A stretch of DNA of 64,000 nt from Isoetes taiwanensis. Its lineage: Eukaryota; Streptophyta; Lycopodiopsida; Isoetales; Isoetaceae. A program made the translations under genes and the position numbers. Shown here piece by piece: positions 21,985 through 33,565 of the stretch (within the stretch, counting starts at the first letter, position 1; every line of letters begins with the position of its first letter). Where the stretch lies: assembly GCA_021234155.1 (NCBI GenBank), contig JAJEKV010000185.1, positions 494,001-558,000 on the forward strand, read 5' to 3'. The notes below the pieces were generated by a model. The model worked only from the letters and a program-made list of their open reading frames with translations. It was not told the origin of the DNA and searched no databases.

Positions 21985-24645
21985 ACACTAGAGTGGTCAG
22001 GTGATGGACTAGAAATGGTCCATTTGAAGTGTTCACTTTAAAATTCATATAAAATCAATGGTACAAAATCTATTCGAACCCTTCCTAGGAGTTCATATAT
22101 GGCAGTCATGGTCCACTAGAAAAATACCTAAAAATATATATACCTCCATTCTTGTAAGTTATGCTCTAGCAAACTCAGGGGGGTCAAGTACCAAAAGCTT
22201 CATGTTTACATAAAGTCAAACTGTCTCAACAAAATGATTTTTTCAAATTTTTTGATTACGATGATATTTTTCTACATGAGATAGGGAAAATGAAACAAAA
22301 AACCACATGTCAATCTGAAGTCTGTGAAGAAAGATAGGGCCATTCAAATATGACAGGGTCAAAACTGCTTTCTGCCTCCTCAGAACCAATTATGGTTTAC
22401 AGAAGGCAGTTGTAGTTTAAATACAACAACTTTCACAGGGAAATTCATTTTGAGCTAATATTTGATATATAAGCATTTGACAAGTTCCTCCATCCCATAA
22501 AAATGTTGGTTGGCCTTGGATTTGATGTTTGGACTTTCACTTTTGATCTCAATTTTAGGTAACTTATAATAATGATTAATATTTCCCCATATAGAGCAAA
22601 ACTTACTCTATGATGTCCTCTAAAAAATCTTAGTATGAAAGTTCAAAATGATATGAAGCCAATGCAAAAACAAGCTCATTAAAAACGCAAAAGACGTGGT
22701 CACAAGAAATCAAGAAAGGTTTCTGTACCCCCATTGTTGGGCCATAGGTCCATTTAAAATCAATAACTTTCTTATGTTAATTGACCTCAAGTTGAATTTT
22801 GGGATATGAATAGCTTCTGATTTACTTTAATAATGAAAAATATTTGTTGATCATAACCTTGAGATTTGGATTAAACTTTATAGCATTAGATTCAAATATG
22901 TCTTCTATGTTTATTCTAGATTTATGCCTCGAGATGTGACTTTGAAAAATTGCATTCTCAAAATGTTCCATGTCATGAAATCAATGAAAAAAAATCAAAG
23001 AAAAATATGGAAGTTTATGACTATAAAAAGTCAAGTTAGACTACTATGTGCAGTTCCACTTGCAGACCATTATTGGTCCATAGGACTGAAAGTTTAAAAA
23101 TTAATTGAGACAACATCTTAATCAATTTTGATCTCAACTTTAGAATATAGTTTATGCATACAATTCTCTATAGGATAAAATTAATTGGTTAGACGAGCTT
23201 GCATAATTTGAGGGCAATGTTTAAGCACAAACGACTGTGAATTTCTCGTGTACTTATTCGCCAATTGAATCTACATGGACTTCCACTCACATCTTTCAAA
23301 AATTATGTTATTAAAGGTAAGAAACCATGGTATCATTATGGGGACAAAATAGATAAGACTAGTGAGAGATATATGCTCTATACAATTGGTCTAGTTATGG
23401 ACCATAAATGGTTCATGCTTAACTATATTCGTATCTTTCAAATAATACGTTATTTCAATATGAAAATAGAGAGTTATATTGCAAAGGAAGGCCCACATTC
23501 ATGAAAAATATAGTGTACATGAAAGATGACCTATTTGTAACATTATCCTACTAAAACTCTAATGATTTGTAGCAGCAATGGATATACTAGTTTTATACTA
23601 GTAAGAAATAACCATGTTTCTCTGTATCTTTTTGCAAGAAAGCCACACAACCTACATAAGGGAAATATGTCCCTTGTCATATTTTGAACAAATTGAAAGG
23701 CTTATTTGGAGAAATATAGCATGTTCTCTACAAAGCTGAGAAAGACGCATCAAAGGTAATATGATTTAATTTTTTATTCTTATACTTAAACTTCACGATC
23801 TTCACTTTCATTCATCAATAAACATCACTAGCTAGTAAGTGATGAGTTTTTAGCCTATAATTTTTGAATTAACTCAAATCTTTAACCTCTAATGTGTTAA
23901 TCATATGGTTGTACATCATTTTTAAATCTAGTTAATTGCATGGTTAAACCCTAATTACACTATATGCAAGTCGATAGAGTAATTTTTATGTAGATATAAG
24001 AATAATGCAATATTTGTTACCCTCGTAATACTTACAGGTGGTGATTTTGGAGCATTTTAACATAAAATTTTGTCCTAAATTCTGCGTAGGAAATTCTTTT
24101 TTAGATTTTGAAATTGATATAACTTATGAACACTCCAAAAAAACATAAAATTGTACTTCATATAGTTAAGAAACCATGGCCACAGGAACTAAGCCAAAAC
24201 TTGGAATAATAAGAGACAAATAATTCATAAACCACAAGCAGCATTTTTGAACAAAATAGGGTTTGCCGGCTTCCACGGATGTTAGATGATAGCAATCAAA
24301 ACTGAAAACATACAAATCAATGTGTTCTATCATAAATAGACAAGTACTTCCAATTTTAGCAAGATTTAGACCTGTTTATGCTAGGAAAATCCAAGAATGC
24401 AGTTCTGGACTGTTGCAAAAACTGTCAAATTCTCTAATATTTGAACAATCACTACAACATATAGGGAAGTTCATTGGTCTTGAAATTCTAAAAGGTCATT
24501 AAGAATCAAGTAAAGATTGATATGGTGGCAATATATCGTGAAATTGGAACTTCTATTCTCAGATATACTGGTTTAAGTGGCAGTGGGTCAACTGAACCAA
24601 TTCTGGTCCATGGACCAGGAATGGATCCCGGGACCACTCTAGTGT
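21985..24645. mobile_element. Non-autonomous TIR transposon (2.66 kb) inserted in LINE copy B
   Basis: Left end ACACTAGAGTGGTC and right end GACCACTCTAGTGT are a perfect 14 bp inverted pair, with direct TAA on both sides (21982-21984 and 24646-24648). Copy A of the LINE repeat runs uninterrupted through the equivalent point, which confirms an insertion. The interior is AT-rich and has no transposase-like frame. A 3 bp TAA duplication fits PIF/Harbinger. The CACTA letters suggest En/Spm, but then the 3 bp duplication does not match. Confidence 0.75.
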
Positions 24646-24648
24646 TAA

Positions 24649-25580
24649 AATATTGATTATGTGTTGGACATTCTAGAGAGAGATAAGTTGTTTTTGCAGA
24701 AACAATATGGTTGACCATATTGCTAGCAGAAAGAAATCCCCTTCCAATTCGATTCAAATATGTAGCACAATAACAGGGGGTTCCAAGGGGATTTGATATG
24801 GATGTAAAAATTACAATTTCTGAAACCATAAACCATATTCTAAAATAATTGAACGAGTTGTTATAAAAAAAAACATAGATTTGGATAGAAAATAATCACG
24901 TTAGCTCTGGTTATATTAATCAATATAGTCTTATTAAGACTTTCAGTTATTTTGGTAGAGGTTCGAGCTCTTATATTTCATATTTTAAAACCCTAGACGA
25001 AGCCATATAGAGGCTTGATATTCCATCAAAACCATAGGCGAATGCGTGCTTCAAATTTCAAATCATAGGCGCCCCCAATCATAAATGACAATAAGCAAAA
25101 CAAGAGGTGCCTAGGGGCTCCAACATACGATCTGGGCCGTAGGATCGATAGATCCCACAAATGTGGTAGTCCTGGGTGCATCTCATTTAGATTCTACAAG
25201 GCACTTTTCATGAACTAGATATATCTAATGTGGATTTTAGTCTATCAATGTATGAGTCTTCTAAGAATAATATGTTTGATTCATTCCTAGAGGGGCTTCA
25301 GATGATAGTGATAATGGAGCAATTCTAGAAAGTGATAAAAAAAATTTGGAGTCATTATAATTTTCTCTCTAGCTCCTTTGCTCCTTCCAATGACCTACCT
25401 TCATCTAAAAGAAATGCCAAAAAGTTAAGGAACTCTACTCTTACTAACTTGCCTCTGCATATTAACATAACCCATGCGCATAAGTCGAGGATTAGGAAGA
25501 AAAAAGTTAGCAAAAAGATCATTAGAAGTCCCGTGCAATGTTCCCATTGTAGGACATTAAACCCGCCACAGCCGAGGTAA
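24649..25580 (+). pseudogene. LINE ORF1-like copy B, 3' part
   Basis: Continues copy B with TTGGACATTCTAGAGAG and GCAGAAAGAAATCCCCTTCC, matching copy A at about 19870-19970. It is then broken by about 430 bp of unrelated sequence (about 24760-25188). It resumes at GATTCTACAAGGCAC through the acidic tail to basic RIRKKKVSKKIIRS and CSHCRTL near 25580. The 430 bp interruption has no clear terminal repeats and is probably another small insertion. Confidence 0.5.
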
Positions 25581-26095
25581 CGGGTTTGATATTGGCCAAT
25601 GTACTTGATGTTGTATTTCTATGGAGATCCTTATGGAATGTAAGATGCGTCAAAGGGCCCTTAAAAAGAAGGCATGAGATTGCTCAAATGCTGAAATAGT
25701 TATAAACCCAACACAAAGACGATAGGGCTCCAAAGACAACATTGTGGGCTATCAAAAATACTATATTTTAAAAAGAATGTGATCCCTTTCTTTTAGAATG
25801 GGTTGCAAACGCAGGATACAAGGTCGAGGTTGTGCCTCCTCCCATCTCTGTTAGTATTTGTTAGTTTCTTACTTCTCTAGCCTTTGCTCTTCAAAACTAA
25901 AATCTTACGATCTATAGCATGCCAACACGAATTTTACTGAGGCGGAGGTGCTACATGAATAGGCTAGAATTGAAGAAAGGATGTATTGGGGAATAAAATT
26001 TGGGATGCCATTCCCTATTTTATCCGGTGGATAAACAGGGAATGGCAGACCAAATACCATTCCCCTAGAACAGAGAAGTTGGGGAGCCAGTTTTA
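25581..26095. other. Non-genic spacer
   Basis: No gene or repeat recognised. A short palindromic phrase GGGAATGGxAxxCCAAAT-like repeat around 26000-26065 may be a small inverted repeat. Confidence 0.35.
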
Positions 26096-26305
26096 AGCAC
26101 GGTTTGGCAAGTCTAAGAACAGATTCGATGAGTTTTAGCAAGATTCAGAAGGTTTAAGCACAGATAGGCAAGTTTAAGCACAGATTTGGCGAGTTTAGGC
26201 ACAGAATCAGTGAGTTTTAGCACAGATTCAGAAGGTTTAAGCATAGATAGACGAGTTTAAACATAGCATTGGCGAGTTTGAGTAGGTTTAAGCACAAATT
26301 CGACA
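26096..26305. repeat. Minisatellite, about 22-25 bp unit
   Basis: Degenerate tandem copies of GxGAGTTTxAGCACAGATT, about eight units. Confidence 0.8.
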
Positions 26306-26793
26306 CTTTCTTTTGCGTAAAGGAGACGATCTGCTGTCGTTTTGCACAGATCTGCTGCCATTTCTTTCGTTGTTTTCTTTCGTTGTTTTGCAAAGATCTT
26401 TAGTTGATTCGGCTGCTTGATTCATTTGCATGGATCTTCTACCATTTTTGCATAGTTGGGCAAGCTGCAACAAACCGACGCTCAACCTATATACCTTGCC
26501 CTAATCGACCGGCTACGTACCGGATGAGCAGAATGGAGCACCGAACTTCCATTCCGTGTTATTGTGGTGTGCCACGTGTTGGCATTAAAGTGCACGCCAG
26601 ACAAAACTGGCGACCCAACTTCTTTATTGTAGGTCTGGTAAGGCTGGTGTGCTAAAAGAAAAAGATTTAGTTGTGAAGGGATAGAAACCCAAAAAGGAAA
26701 TAGAATAATGCAAAACCTTGAATACCAAGTATTTTATATCAAAATACCAGGTATTTTGGACGAGCCGCTTAAACCCTCTTGGTTCGTTAGGTT

Positions 26794-26802
26794 TAGGGTT
26801 TA
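26794..26802 (+). promoter_or_regulatory. Telo-box upstream of TIM17
   Basis: TAGGGTTTA lies 23 bases before the ATG, with a related AAACCCT at 26771. Telo-boxes near the start are common in plant genes for ribosomal and mitochondrial biogenesis proteins, which fits a mitochondrial import gene. Confidence 0.5.
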
Positions 26803-26824
26803 AGGTTCAGGAGGAGGAGGAGCT

Positions 26825-27488
26825 ATGGCGAGGCCGGATCACGCAAGGGAGCCATGCCCAGATCGAATTCTAGACGACATAGGAGGGGCCTTTGGAATGG
26901 GCGCCGTGGGAGGATCAATCTATCATTTCATTCGAGGAGTCTACAATTCTCCAAGAAGCGAGCGCATCATCGGCGGCACACAAGCTGTAAGAATGAATGC
27001 TCCTAGAGTAGGCGGTAGTTTTGCAGTCTGGGGCGGTTTATTTTCTGCATTTGATTGCACAATGGTGTATATAAGGCAAAAGGAAGATCCTTGGAACTCT
27101 ATTATCTCAGGGGCTGCCACAGGGGGTTTTCTTCAGCTCAGGGCAGGCCCCAGAAGTGCAACCAGGTCTGCCATTTTTGGTGGGGTTTTGCTTGCCATGA
27201 TTGAGGGTGCTGGTATAATGCTGAACAGGGTTTTGGCCCCCCTCCTCCTGCTGAGTACTTTGATCAGCTCCAAATGATGGGCCCAAATGGTTTGCCTTTG
27301 CCTAATCCATCTGCAGCCTCTTCTTCATCAGCTCCTTCTTCTCAACCTTCTGTTGACAGTAACAATTCATGGTTTGGCTGGTTTGGAGGTTCTTCAAAGG
27401 AGAAAGAACAGCCCCGATCCACGCCGAAACACTCGATAGCTTCGATGCCAATCCTGCTCCTCCTGTTCCTGGCTTTGAATTCAAATGA
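26825..27488 (+). CDS. TIM17: TIM17, mitochondrial inner-membrane translocase subunit (two -1 frameshifts as read)
   Basis: A core subunit of the TIM23 presequence translocase. Residues 1-140 are textbook TIM17: [74 protein letters not shown] and [20 protein letters not shown], spanning the four membrane helices. The open frame then jumps at a six-C run (27237-27242). One more C restores [18 protein letters not shown] and the low-complexity Ser/Pro tail with [14 protein letters not shown] second jump at a four-C run (27412-27415) restores the conserved plant ending AETLDSFDA...PVPGFEFK and the TGA at 27486-27488. Both lesions are one-base losses in C homopolymers. They could be consensus errors over a functional gene or real damage. 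The gene has no intron within the coding region. Confidence 0.85.
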
Positions 27489-27490
27489 AG

Positions 27491-27575
27491 GTATTGTTGT
27501 TGCACATAATTAATCTACCTGTTATGTTTTTTTTTTTTTCTTTGTTGCAAATATTTACATGTATGCTTTTTCCAG
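27491..27575 (+). other. Predicted 3'-UTR intron of TIM17 (85 bp)
   Basis: Donor AAG|GTATTG two bases after the stop codon, a T-rich tract at 27527-27541 and acceptor TTTTTCCAG at 27575. Because it sits so close to the stop it should not provoke nonsense-mediated decay. The downstream exon (from 27576) is part of a segment repeated at 36.2 kb. Confidence 0.55.
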
Positions 27576-28235
27576 ATATGAGGTAGCTATTCTTGCCTCT
27601 GTTGCTTATACCACGAGCTTGCAGCAGAATATCACCAACACCACAGGACACGTTTGGTTATCTTGTAATTAAGTAAGAATAGAGTTACTTAGTTGCTCAA
27701 ACTATGAGCCTTAACATGGCCATGCTTTCAGGTAAAGGGATATTTTGTAGAAATTTTGTACTTTTAAGGGATGTCAGACACGGACGTGTGCCATTCACAC
27801 TGTAACAGAGCATACTTTCACTTGTCTGCCTTTGCTGTCAGTTTTCAGTTCTGTTATGCATTACATATTTCTACTAATTTATAACAATTTTAGAAGGAGG
27901 CCATTAGCATTTAATCTAGGTCTAAAATTGGGTGAAATACACCCTCCCCCGTTATGTATGTTGCATTTGGCCAGTCTTTTGCATGCTCCAAAAATTTGAC
28001 TCAAAAGTGTTTGCTATACCAACACAGTGCACAAGAAACAAAAATAAAATAATGTTTTAGTACAGTTAGTGAGATTAGATTATGCACAAAGAATAAAATA
28101 AAGTGAAATAAAATAAGGTTAACCGAGGGTTCAAGTCAGGTTCCTTTTCCACAACACTAGTGTCTTATATATTTAAGAAGATATTATTGGGCCACATAAG
28201 TATATAAGGCATGCTGGTTTTTCCACAGCGACTTA
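27576..28235 (+). other. TIM17 3'-UTR and downstream, copy 1 of a duplicated segment
   Basis: From the intron's acceptor region (about 27562) to 28235, and again after the MITE from 28648 to about 28730, this matches 36247-37018 in the same orientation at roughly 90% by eye. It includes ATATGAGGTAGCTATTCTTG and the later TCTAGGTCTAAAATTGGGTG. It may contain the true 3'-UTR exon and polyadenylation signals. Confidence 0.8.
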
Positions 28236-28647
28236 GGGGCTTTTCACACGATTAGCGTGTCTTATGTTTTAAGGCATACTATTGGTCCATGTCAATATTT
28301 AAGAAGAATTGGTTTTCACACCTGAGCTATTTAGGTTCCCGGGTTTGGATAGGTTCTAAGAAGGGCAATGGAGTCTTATTTTTATACCGGGGACTCCCCC
28401 ACCATAAAATAAGACACCACTTATTATATTCTATTTTATTCTATTGACCAATCATATTCAAAATAATAGGTGGTCTTATTTTGTGATGGTTTTCACACTA
28501 GTATTTGTTAGTGTCTCATTTACATAAGACACCCTGTAGTGTGAAAACAACTTATATTTGTGTGTCTTATTTTTTGCTTTGGAGTCACAAATGATGTCTT
28601 ATATGAAATAGGACAGTCGTATTATAAGACATTGTGTGAAAAGGCCC
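28236..28647. mobile_element. Tourist-like (PIF/Harbinger) MITE, 412 bp
   Basis: Termini GGGGCTTTTCACAC and GTGTGAAAAGGCCC form a 14 bp inverted repeat with one mismatch. The element is flanked by TTA at 28233-28235 and 28648-28650. The duplicate segment at 36.9 kb has a single TTA (36957-36959) with no insert, so borders and target duplication are confirmed within the window. The interior has further TTTTCACAC words in both orientations (28313, 28488, 28534) and no coding capacity. Confidence 0.85.
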
Positions 28648-28789
28648 TTATAAGACATGTCTTAAAAGTATTTTGTCCAACTATGGAGTCTCATTTTCTT
28701 TCGAGGGAAATCCCCCGCCAAAAAATAAGACGTCTAATCTTATCCAATGGGAGGGTTTCTTGGCCTAAAATTTAAGGTGTGAAAAGAAA

Positions 28790-29400
28790 GAGCTTTTGAA
28801 ATGGAATGCCACAGTCCAGAATGCTACAAGTTGGAAACATGTCAAATTGCCATCAAACAGGTCAGATGCAACAGGTTGGGTTTCATTAAACAGGTCGGAA
28901 GCATCCGAGGTTTTATTTTTTTATTTTTTTTGTGCAGGGTACAGGCAGGTTCGAATCTATTGCTGCAGTTACAGTTCTAGATTGTTCGAATCTCTTGCAT
29001 TCATTTTGGTCAATTCCAGTTGGTTCTTCAAACAATGTTCTGTGGGTTCTTCTGGAAACAAATTCCAAAACAAATTCTGGCCGTTGTATTTTGTGGGTTC
29101 TTCTGGAAACAAATTTCAGAACAACTTCTAGCCGTAGTATTCTCAAAACAAATTCCAGTTAAACTACTATTGCAGGTTGAAGCAAGAATTGCAGGTTGAA
29201 GCTCTTGCAAGTCACTTTGCAGCTCGAAGAAATTGCAAGACTAAGCTTTTGCAGGTCGGATTTCCAGCTTTCCCAGGTCGATTGTTGTAGCAGGTCTTTG
29301 CTCCAAGACCTGGAAAAGTGTCATTGCACAGGTTTGTGGAAAACCCAGATTATAAGACACGTCCTATCTTAAGCACATCTTATATTTAAGCAATGGAAAA
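28790..29400. repeat. Spacer with a two-copy 60 bp tandem repeat
   Basis: GTGGGTTCTTCTGGAAACAA followed by ATTxxAxAACAAxTTCT and GCCGTxGTATT is repeated at about 29041 and 29094. Variants of CAGGTCG and AAACAGGTC also recur. The open frames on both strands over it are repeat artefacts. Confidence 0.6.
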
Positions 29401-29412
29401 TCGATTTCTTTA

Positions 29413-29960
29413 GGAATAGAATAGAATAGAATAGTTTTTTTTATCGTCCACTGAGACCAATCGGCCTATGGGACCCAGAAGGAGCGCAGCAAACTTATTA
29501 CTGTCCGGGTTAAAAAACCCCCGCCCCGAAGGGTTTTCGAGGGAAAAACCGTGGCAGTAATAAGAATGCTGTCAAACTGTACAAGTATACATCATCATGA
29601 AATAAATGTGTATGTACATGTCAAGTGCGTGCCCGAGGACATAGCTGATCTCGCATGTCCATGACCTCCTGAAGGTATGATCCTAGCATCCGTACGGATG
29701 CCGTGCTCAATGTCACATGTAGCGGCTGGCCAGGCCTGACCAACTCAGCATAGCGCGTCCGGATTTGATCATATGCTGGGCAACTTTGAAGGGTATGAGA
29801 TTCATCCTCAATGACTCCCATTTGGCAGCATTGACAGAGCCTGTCCTGACGTGGCTCACCAATCCATCTGCCTGTCTCAATTCGAAGATGATGTGCCCCT
29901 GTGCGAATGGAGGCAATGAGTCTGCGTCTTTTCATGGGCAAGTGGTATATGATATGGAGC
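29413..29960 (-). mobile_element. LINE 3' end, copy 1, with C-terminal zinc-knuckle coding remnant
   Basis: The minus-strand frame 29941-29621 (106 aa) has IRTGAHHLRIETGRW, CQCCQMG and IEDESHTLQSCPAYDQIRTR, the usual C-terminal cysteine/histidine motif following the reverse transcriptase in plant LINEs. It is followed on the minus strand by a short 3'-UTR and a (TATTC)n tail (29413-29434 on plus as GAATA repeats). The element is heavily 5'-truncated. Its 3'-UTR phrases (GGGACCCA, GGTTTTTxCCC) recur in copies 2 and 3. Confidence 0.75.
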
Positions 29961-30039
29961 TGACATGGAGCCCAAAACAGTGTCTTATAATAACGTGACT
30001 GATGTGGAAGAAGGGCCTCAGATTATGCACTTGAACATT

Positions 30040-30335
30040 TACTTTAGTGGTAAGACACTAGTTTAAATACAAAAAAAATAGGTTTTGAGTTTGAGACTAT
30101 CGCAGTGCACTAGGGCATTTGGTTTAATGGTAAGACACTAGTTTAAATTCAAAATAGATCTTCATTTGGTTTAGTGGTAAGACACTAGTTTAAATTCAAA
30201 ATAGGTCTTTAGTATGAGACTATCAAAGTGCGTTAACGTGCATTAATGGCATTTGGTTTAATGGTAAGATACTAGTTTAAATTCAAAATAGGTCTTCAGT
30301 TTGAGACTATCAGAGTGCATTAACATAAGGTAATT
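30040..30335. repeat. Four-copy direct repeat with tRNA box-A-like word
   Basis: Four copies of TTTxxTGGTAAGACACTAG followed by TTTAAATxCAAAATAGGT (about 30045, 30124, 30171 and 30257), alternating with TTTGAGACTATCxxAGTGC. TGGTTTAATGG fits a Pol III box A, but no box B lies at the right distance. Confidence 0.75.
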
Positions 30336-32690
30336 GCGGGAAGAACCAACGAAACCATCATTTATTTGCTTTGGGACATTCATTTAACTTTAGGATTACA
30401 TCTTAATTTTGGAACAATTTGGCCAATTTGGCCAATCTATCTGTTCTTAGAGCCTTTCCACGTGGTTATTGTTATCCCCATTTGCTCATCCACCTTATTC
30501 GTCTCATTTGTTATGATAAAGAGACACAAATTCTTCTGTTTGTCCCCCTCTTTATGTGGAACAAATTTATGCTTATTTCTATATACCACTTTCTACCAGG
30601 GTTTCATGTGACAACTCTCTGTACGTTCTAAGGTCCTTAGAATATTTCAAACTTTGAGATGTGATCCTTCCAAGCAATATATGCAGAAGTAAAAGTTCAT
30701 TGTATTAACACTACAAGCACATTACTTGCACAATACACATAATCAAATAACATGAATAGAAAACACAACTTCCAAAGATCGCAAGCGTCATAAAAAGAGA
30801 AATTGCAAAAATATAATAGTGTTTTATAAAATGTTTTATGGCCATGCTATCATATAAAAACAGGGACTTCCCAACATTTATATCCCGCAGCTTCCTCTGT
30901 ATTGCTTGATGATGCTACATCATGCGATTTCCTATGCAATGCATAGACAAGGAATATTATTATATGCTTGGGTCTTGGAGCTTACAAAGATCAATGCGAT
31001 CTCTTTGACTAATAACAAAGGCGAAGAAGCTAAGTAGAATTGCATGAACGATCCTACTAATCTAAGACACAAGATCAAAGCTCGAGGAGAGGTCGTGTAC
31101 GCGATGCCACTAAATTGAGACATTGAGGTCCTCTAAGGTTATTGAAGCCATAGTACAGCTCAAACTTTGGTCATCCATCACGAGTAAGCCGTAACTCTCG
31201 GACTACAAGACCAAATGAAAGCCTTAAGAAGTACACAAGCATGTAAAATTTCATCGACACTGTGGAGCAAATCACACATAAAAAGACTTAATGCAATAAA
31301 TGAAAATAGAAAAAATTGAAACTGAAACCGAAAGAAACAAAAGGGGCTCGCTAGACACCTAAGAAGCAAAGAATGCGAGAATGCTAAAGAACCCGAGATC
31401 AAAGGGATTTTGTTAGTTTGATAACATATAAAAGCAGAGTAAAGAGAATCAAATGCTTGCATTGCAAAATGTAATCTAACTAGATAATGAGCATCGATAA
31501 GGGGACGAAACACTTACATAAATATCATGTAAAATATGACCGCATATATGCAAAAAGAATCAAAATTACTGCAACTAAAAGGTAAATATTAATAAGATAA
31601 TGTCAACTAGAACGATATACAACAGATAGTGACCAAACAAGCAAGACGATATGATCAAAAGCATCGGTAGATCAATAGGAGCAAAATGTGCAAACTGGGG
31701 TAAAGTGAAACAATGAAAAAATTTGCGCAAAACTATATAAGACGAGAATAAAAACCAAGAACATCAAAGAAAGGCCAAACATCTATATCTCAACAGAAAC
31801 AAAACCAAAACTAAATAACGAGGTAATCTAAATGAGCTAGATATCTATATGAGCACGATGTTCAGCAATAGATCAAAATGCATCAATATGTGCAGGCTAA
31901 AAAATGAGAGCAAACATACGCAATATTGAAAATGGACCAAATTAATACAATGATGAGAAGGGCTTCTATAAACTAACAATGAAGCCAATGCTATTATCAT
32001 TGGAATGACTATCACATTTGCAACAAATACATGCAACGAATCAAATAAATTCATGTAACAATGGGTATATTGAACCATGAACTATAGCACGGAGACAAAA
32101 AGTCGTAATGATGGACCACATAGGACTAATAAAGAGATGGTAAATATAACAAAACAGTTTCTCACTATCCCATTATCTTTAGATGACCTATAGGACGTAG
32201 TTTCTAATACATCTAGGCAAAAGAACACCAAAGAACTGGCATCGGAAAGCTAAACTTCCTATACATAAGATGCAAACACCGAATATCAGTTGGTAAACCA
32301 CAAAAAAATAAACAAGATGGAGTGGGTCAATGATGGGCCTCATAGTTGACAATCTTGAATAAGCAAAGATGTTCTTGACACTCAAATTACCATAATGCAT
32401 TAGGAGACTTCAACATGCCAACACTATATAAAAATGTCTAATTCCAACCCATATAAACTTAAGAAAAACGGGGTAATGTAACTTGGAAAGTCATCAAAGC
32501 TTGACCTTTTGGCACATGGGAAACACCAAACATCAACATTTTGGCATGCAAGACATAAGGATGCTCACAGGCAAAGGTCAAGTTAATGATACAAAGAATG
32601 CTCACATGCGAAGATCACATCTATGATAAGAAAAACCAACGGACTTTCAAGTGGCAAACAATATCGAAATGACAAAGAATGTCAAGCATT
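30336..32690. other. Long non-coding, A-rich decayed repeat DNA
   Basis: No domain found on either strand; open frames are short and overlap. Base composition on the plus strand is strongly A-rich (about 31200-32650), as expected from an old retroelement read on its non-coding side, but I could not identify its family. Confidence 0.35.
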
Positions 32691-32699
32691 TGGTAAATT

Positions 32700-33565
32700 A
32701 TTTTCCTATTCACCATTAGAAATAGGTGTATTTTGGTGATGATACGTATCATATTTTAGAGATTTCCACTTGTAGTCTTGTGTTTATATTCTTGAGGTGT
32801 TCTCCATGCTCCTGCATTGCAAATAACGTGCTTTCGGTTGCTCGCCTTGCTGACTTAGATGTTGTGCAGTTTGAAAAAAATGTACGTCACTTTATTGTTA
32901 ATGGTTGTGGAGCAACTGCTCATCGCATCACATGGGAAACCTCTATCAAATAAATCTTACTGATAATTTCGTGAATGTAATGACCGATAAAAGAAGTAAT
33001 TTTTCTTTATCATGGCATCGCCAGTTTGGTCATGTCATTGGGGAGGTTGTGATACATGTGCCCATGGAAAATGCATAGGCAATCGTTTTTCAAATCCAAA
33101 ATTTCAGCATCTAATATTCTTGAATTGTCGCATTCAAATATTTGTCGTCCATTGTCGTATTCACAAGGAGGCGGCCGATATCTTTTACTACTCATTGATG
33201 GTTTTTCTCTATATACATATGCATATGTTCTCAAAAATAAATTTGAGGTGTTATCTAAGTTCAAGACACTCAAGAGGATGGTTGAAACACAAACAAGTGT
33301 GTGAATGAAGACATTGAGGAGTGACAATGGTGGAGATGCAATCACATGCTTTCACACAATTTTGTAGCAAAGAAGGTGCTTATCATGAGTTCACCATTCC
33401 TCATGCACATCAATAGAATGGAGTGTTTAAAAGAAAAAATCATACTATTTTGAATGTTGCTCGTTGTATGTTGATCCATGCGGGACTTGAAAGTTTTTTT
33501 TGGGCAGAATTTGTGGCAACATTATGTGTCTTCGTAATAGATTGCTTTATGTTGCTTTAGGTGAT
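32700..33565 (+). pseudogene. Ty1/copia pol remnant (protease end, GAG-pre-integrase, integrase core)
   Basis: Read across frames. About 32820-32900 gives LSVARLADLDVVQFEKN (region after the protease). About 33015 gives SWHRQFGHV (GAG-pre-integrase). About 33047-33110 gives CDTCAHGKMHRQSF. The frame 33056-33304 carries ILELSHSNICRPLS, YLLLLIDGFSLYTYAYVLKN and KFKTLKRMVETQT (integrase with first catalytic Asp). LRSDNGGD at about 33317 has the second Asp. About 33420-33480 gives NGVFKRKNHTILNVARCM, in which the catalytic Glu of the usual ERKNRT is replaced by Lys. Frameshifts separate the pieces, so the element is dead. Confidence 0.8.

Noticed and set aside
21985-24645. En/Spm (CACTA) element
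   Set aside because: Ends read CACTA, but with that border the flanks do not form a 3 bp duplication and no En/Spm subterminal repeats or transposase are visible; left as an unclassified TIR element.
28913-29210. Overlapping open frames on both strands
   Set aside because: They follow the 60 bp tandem repeat; similar residues repeat in phase with the DNA unit.
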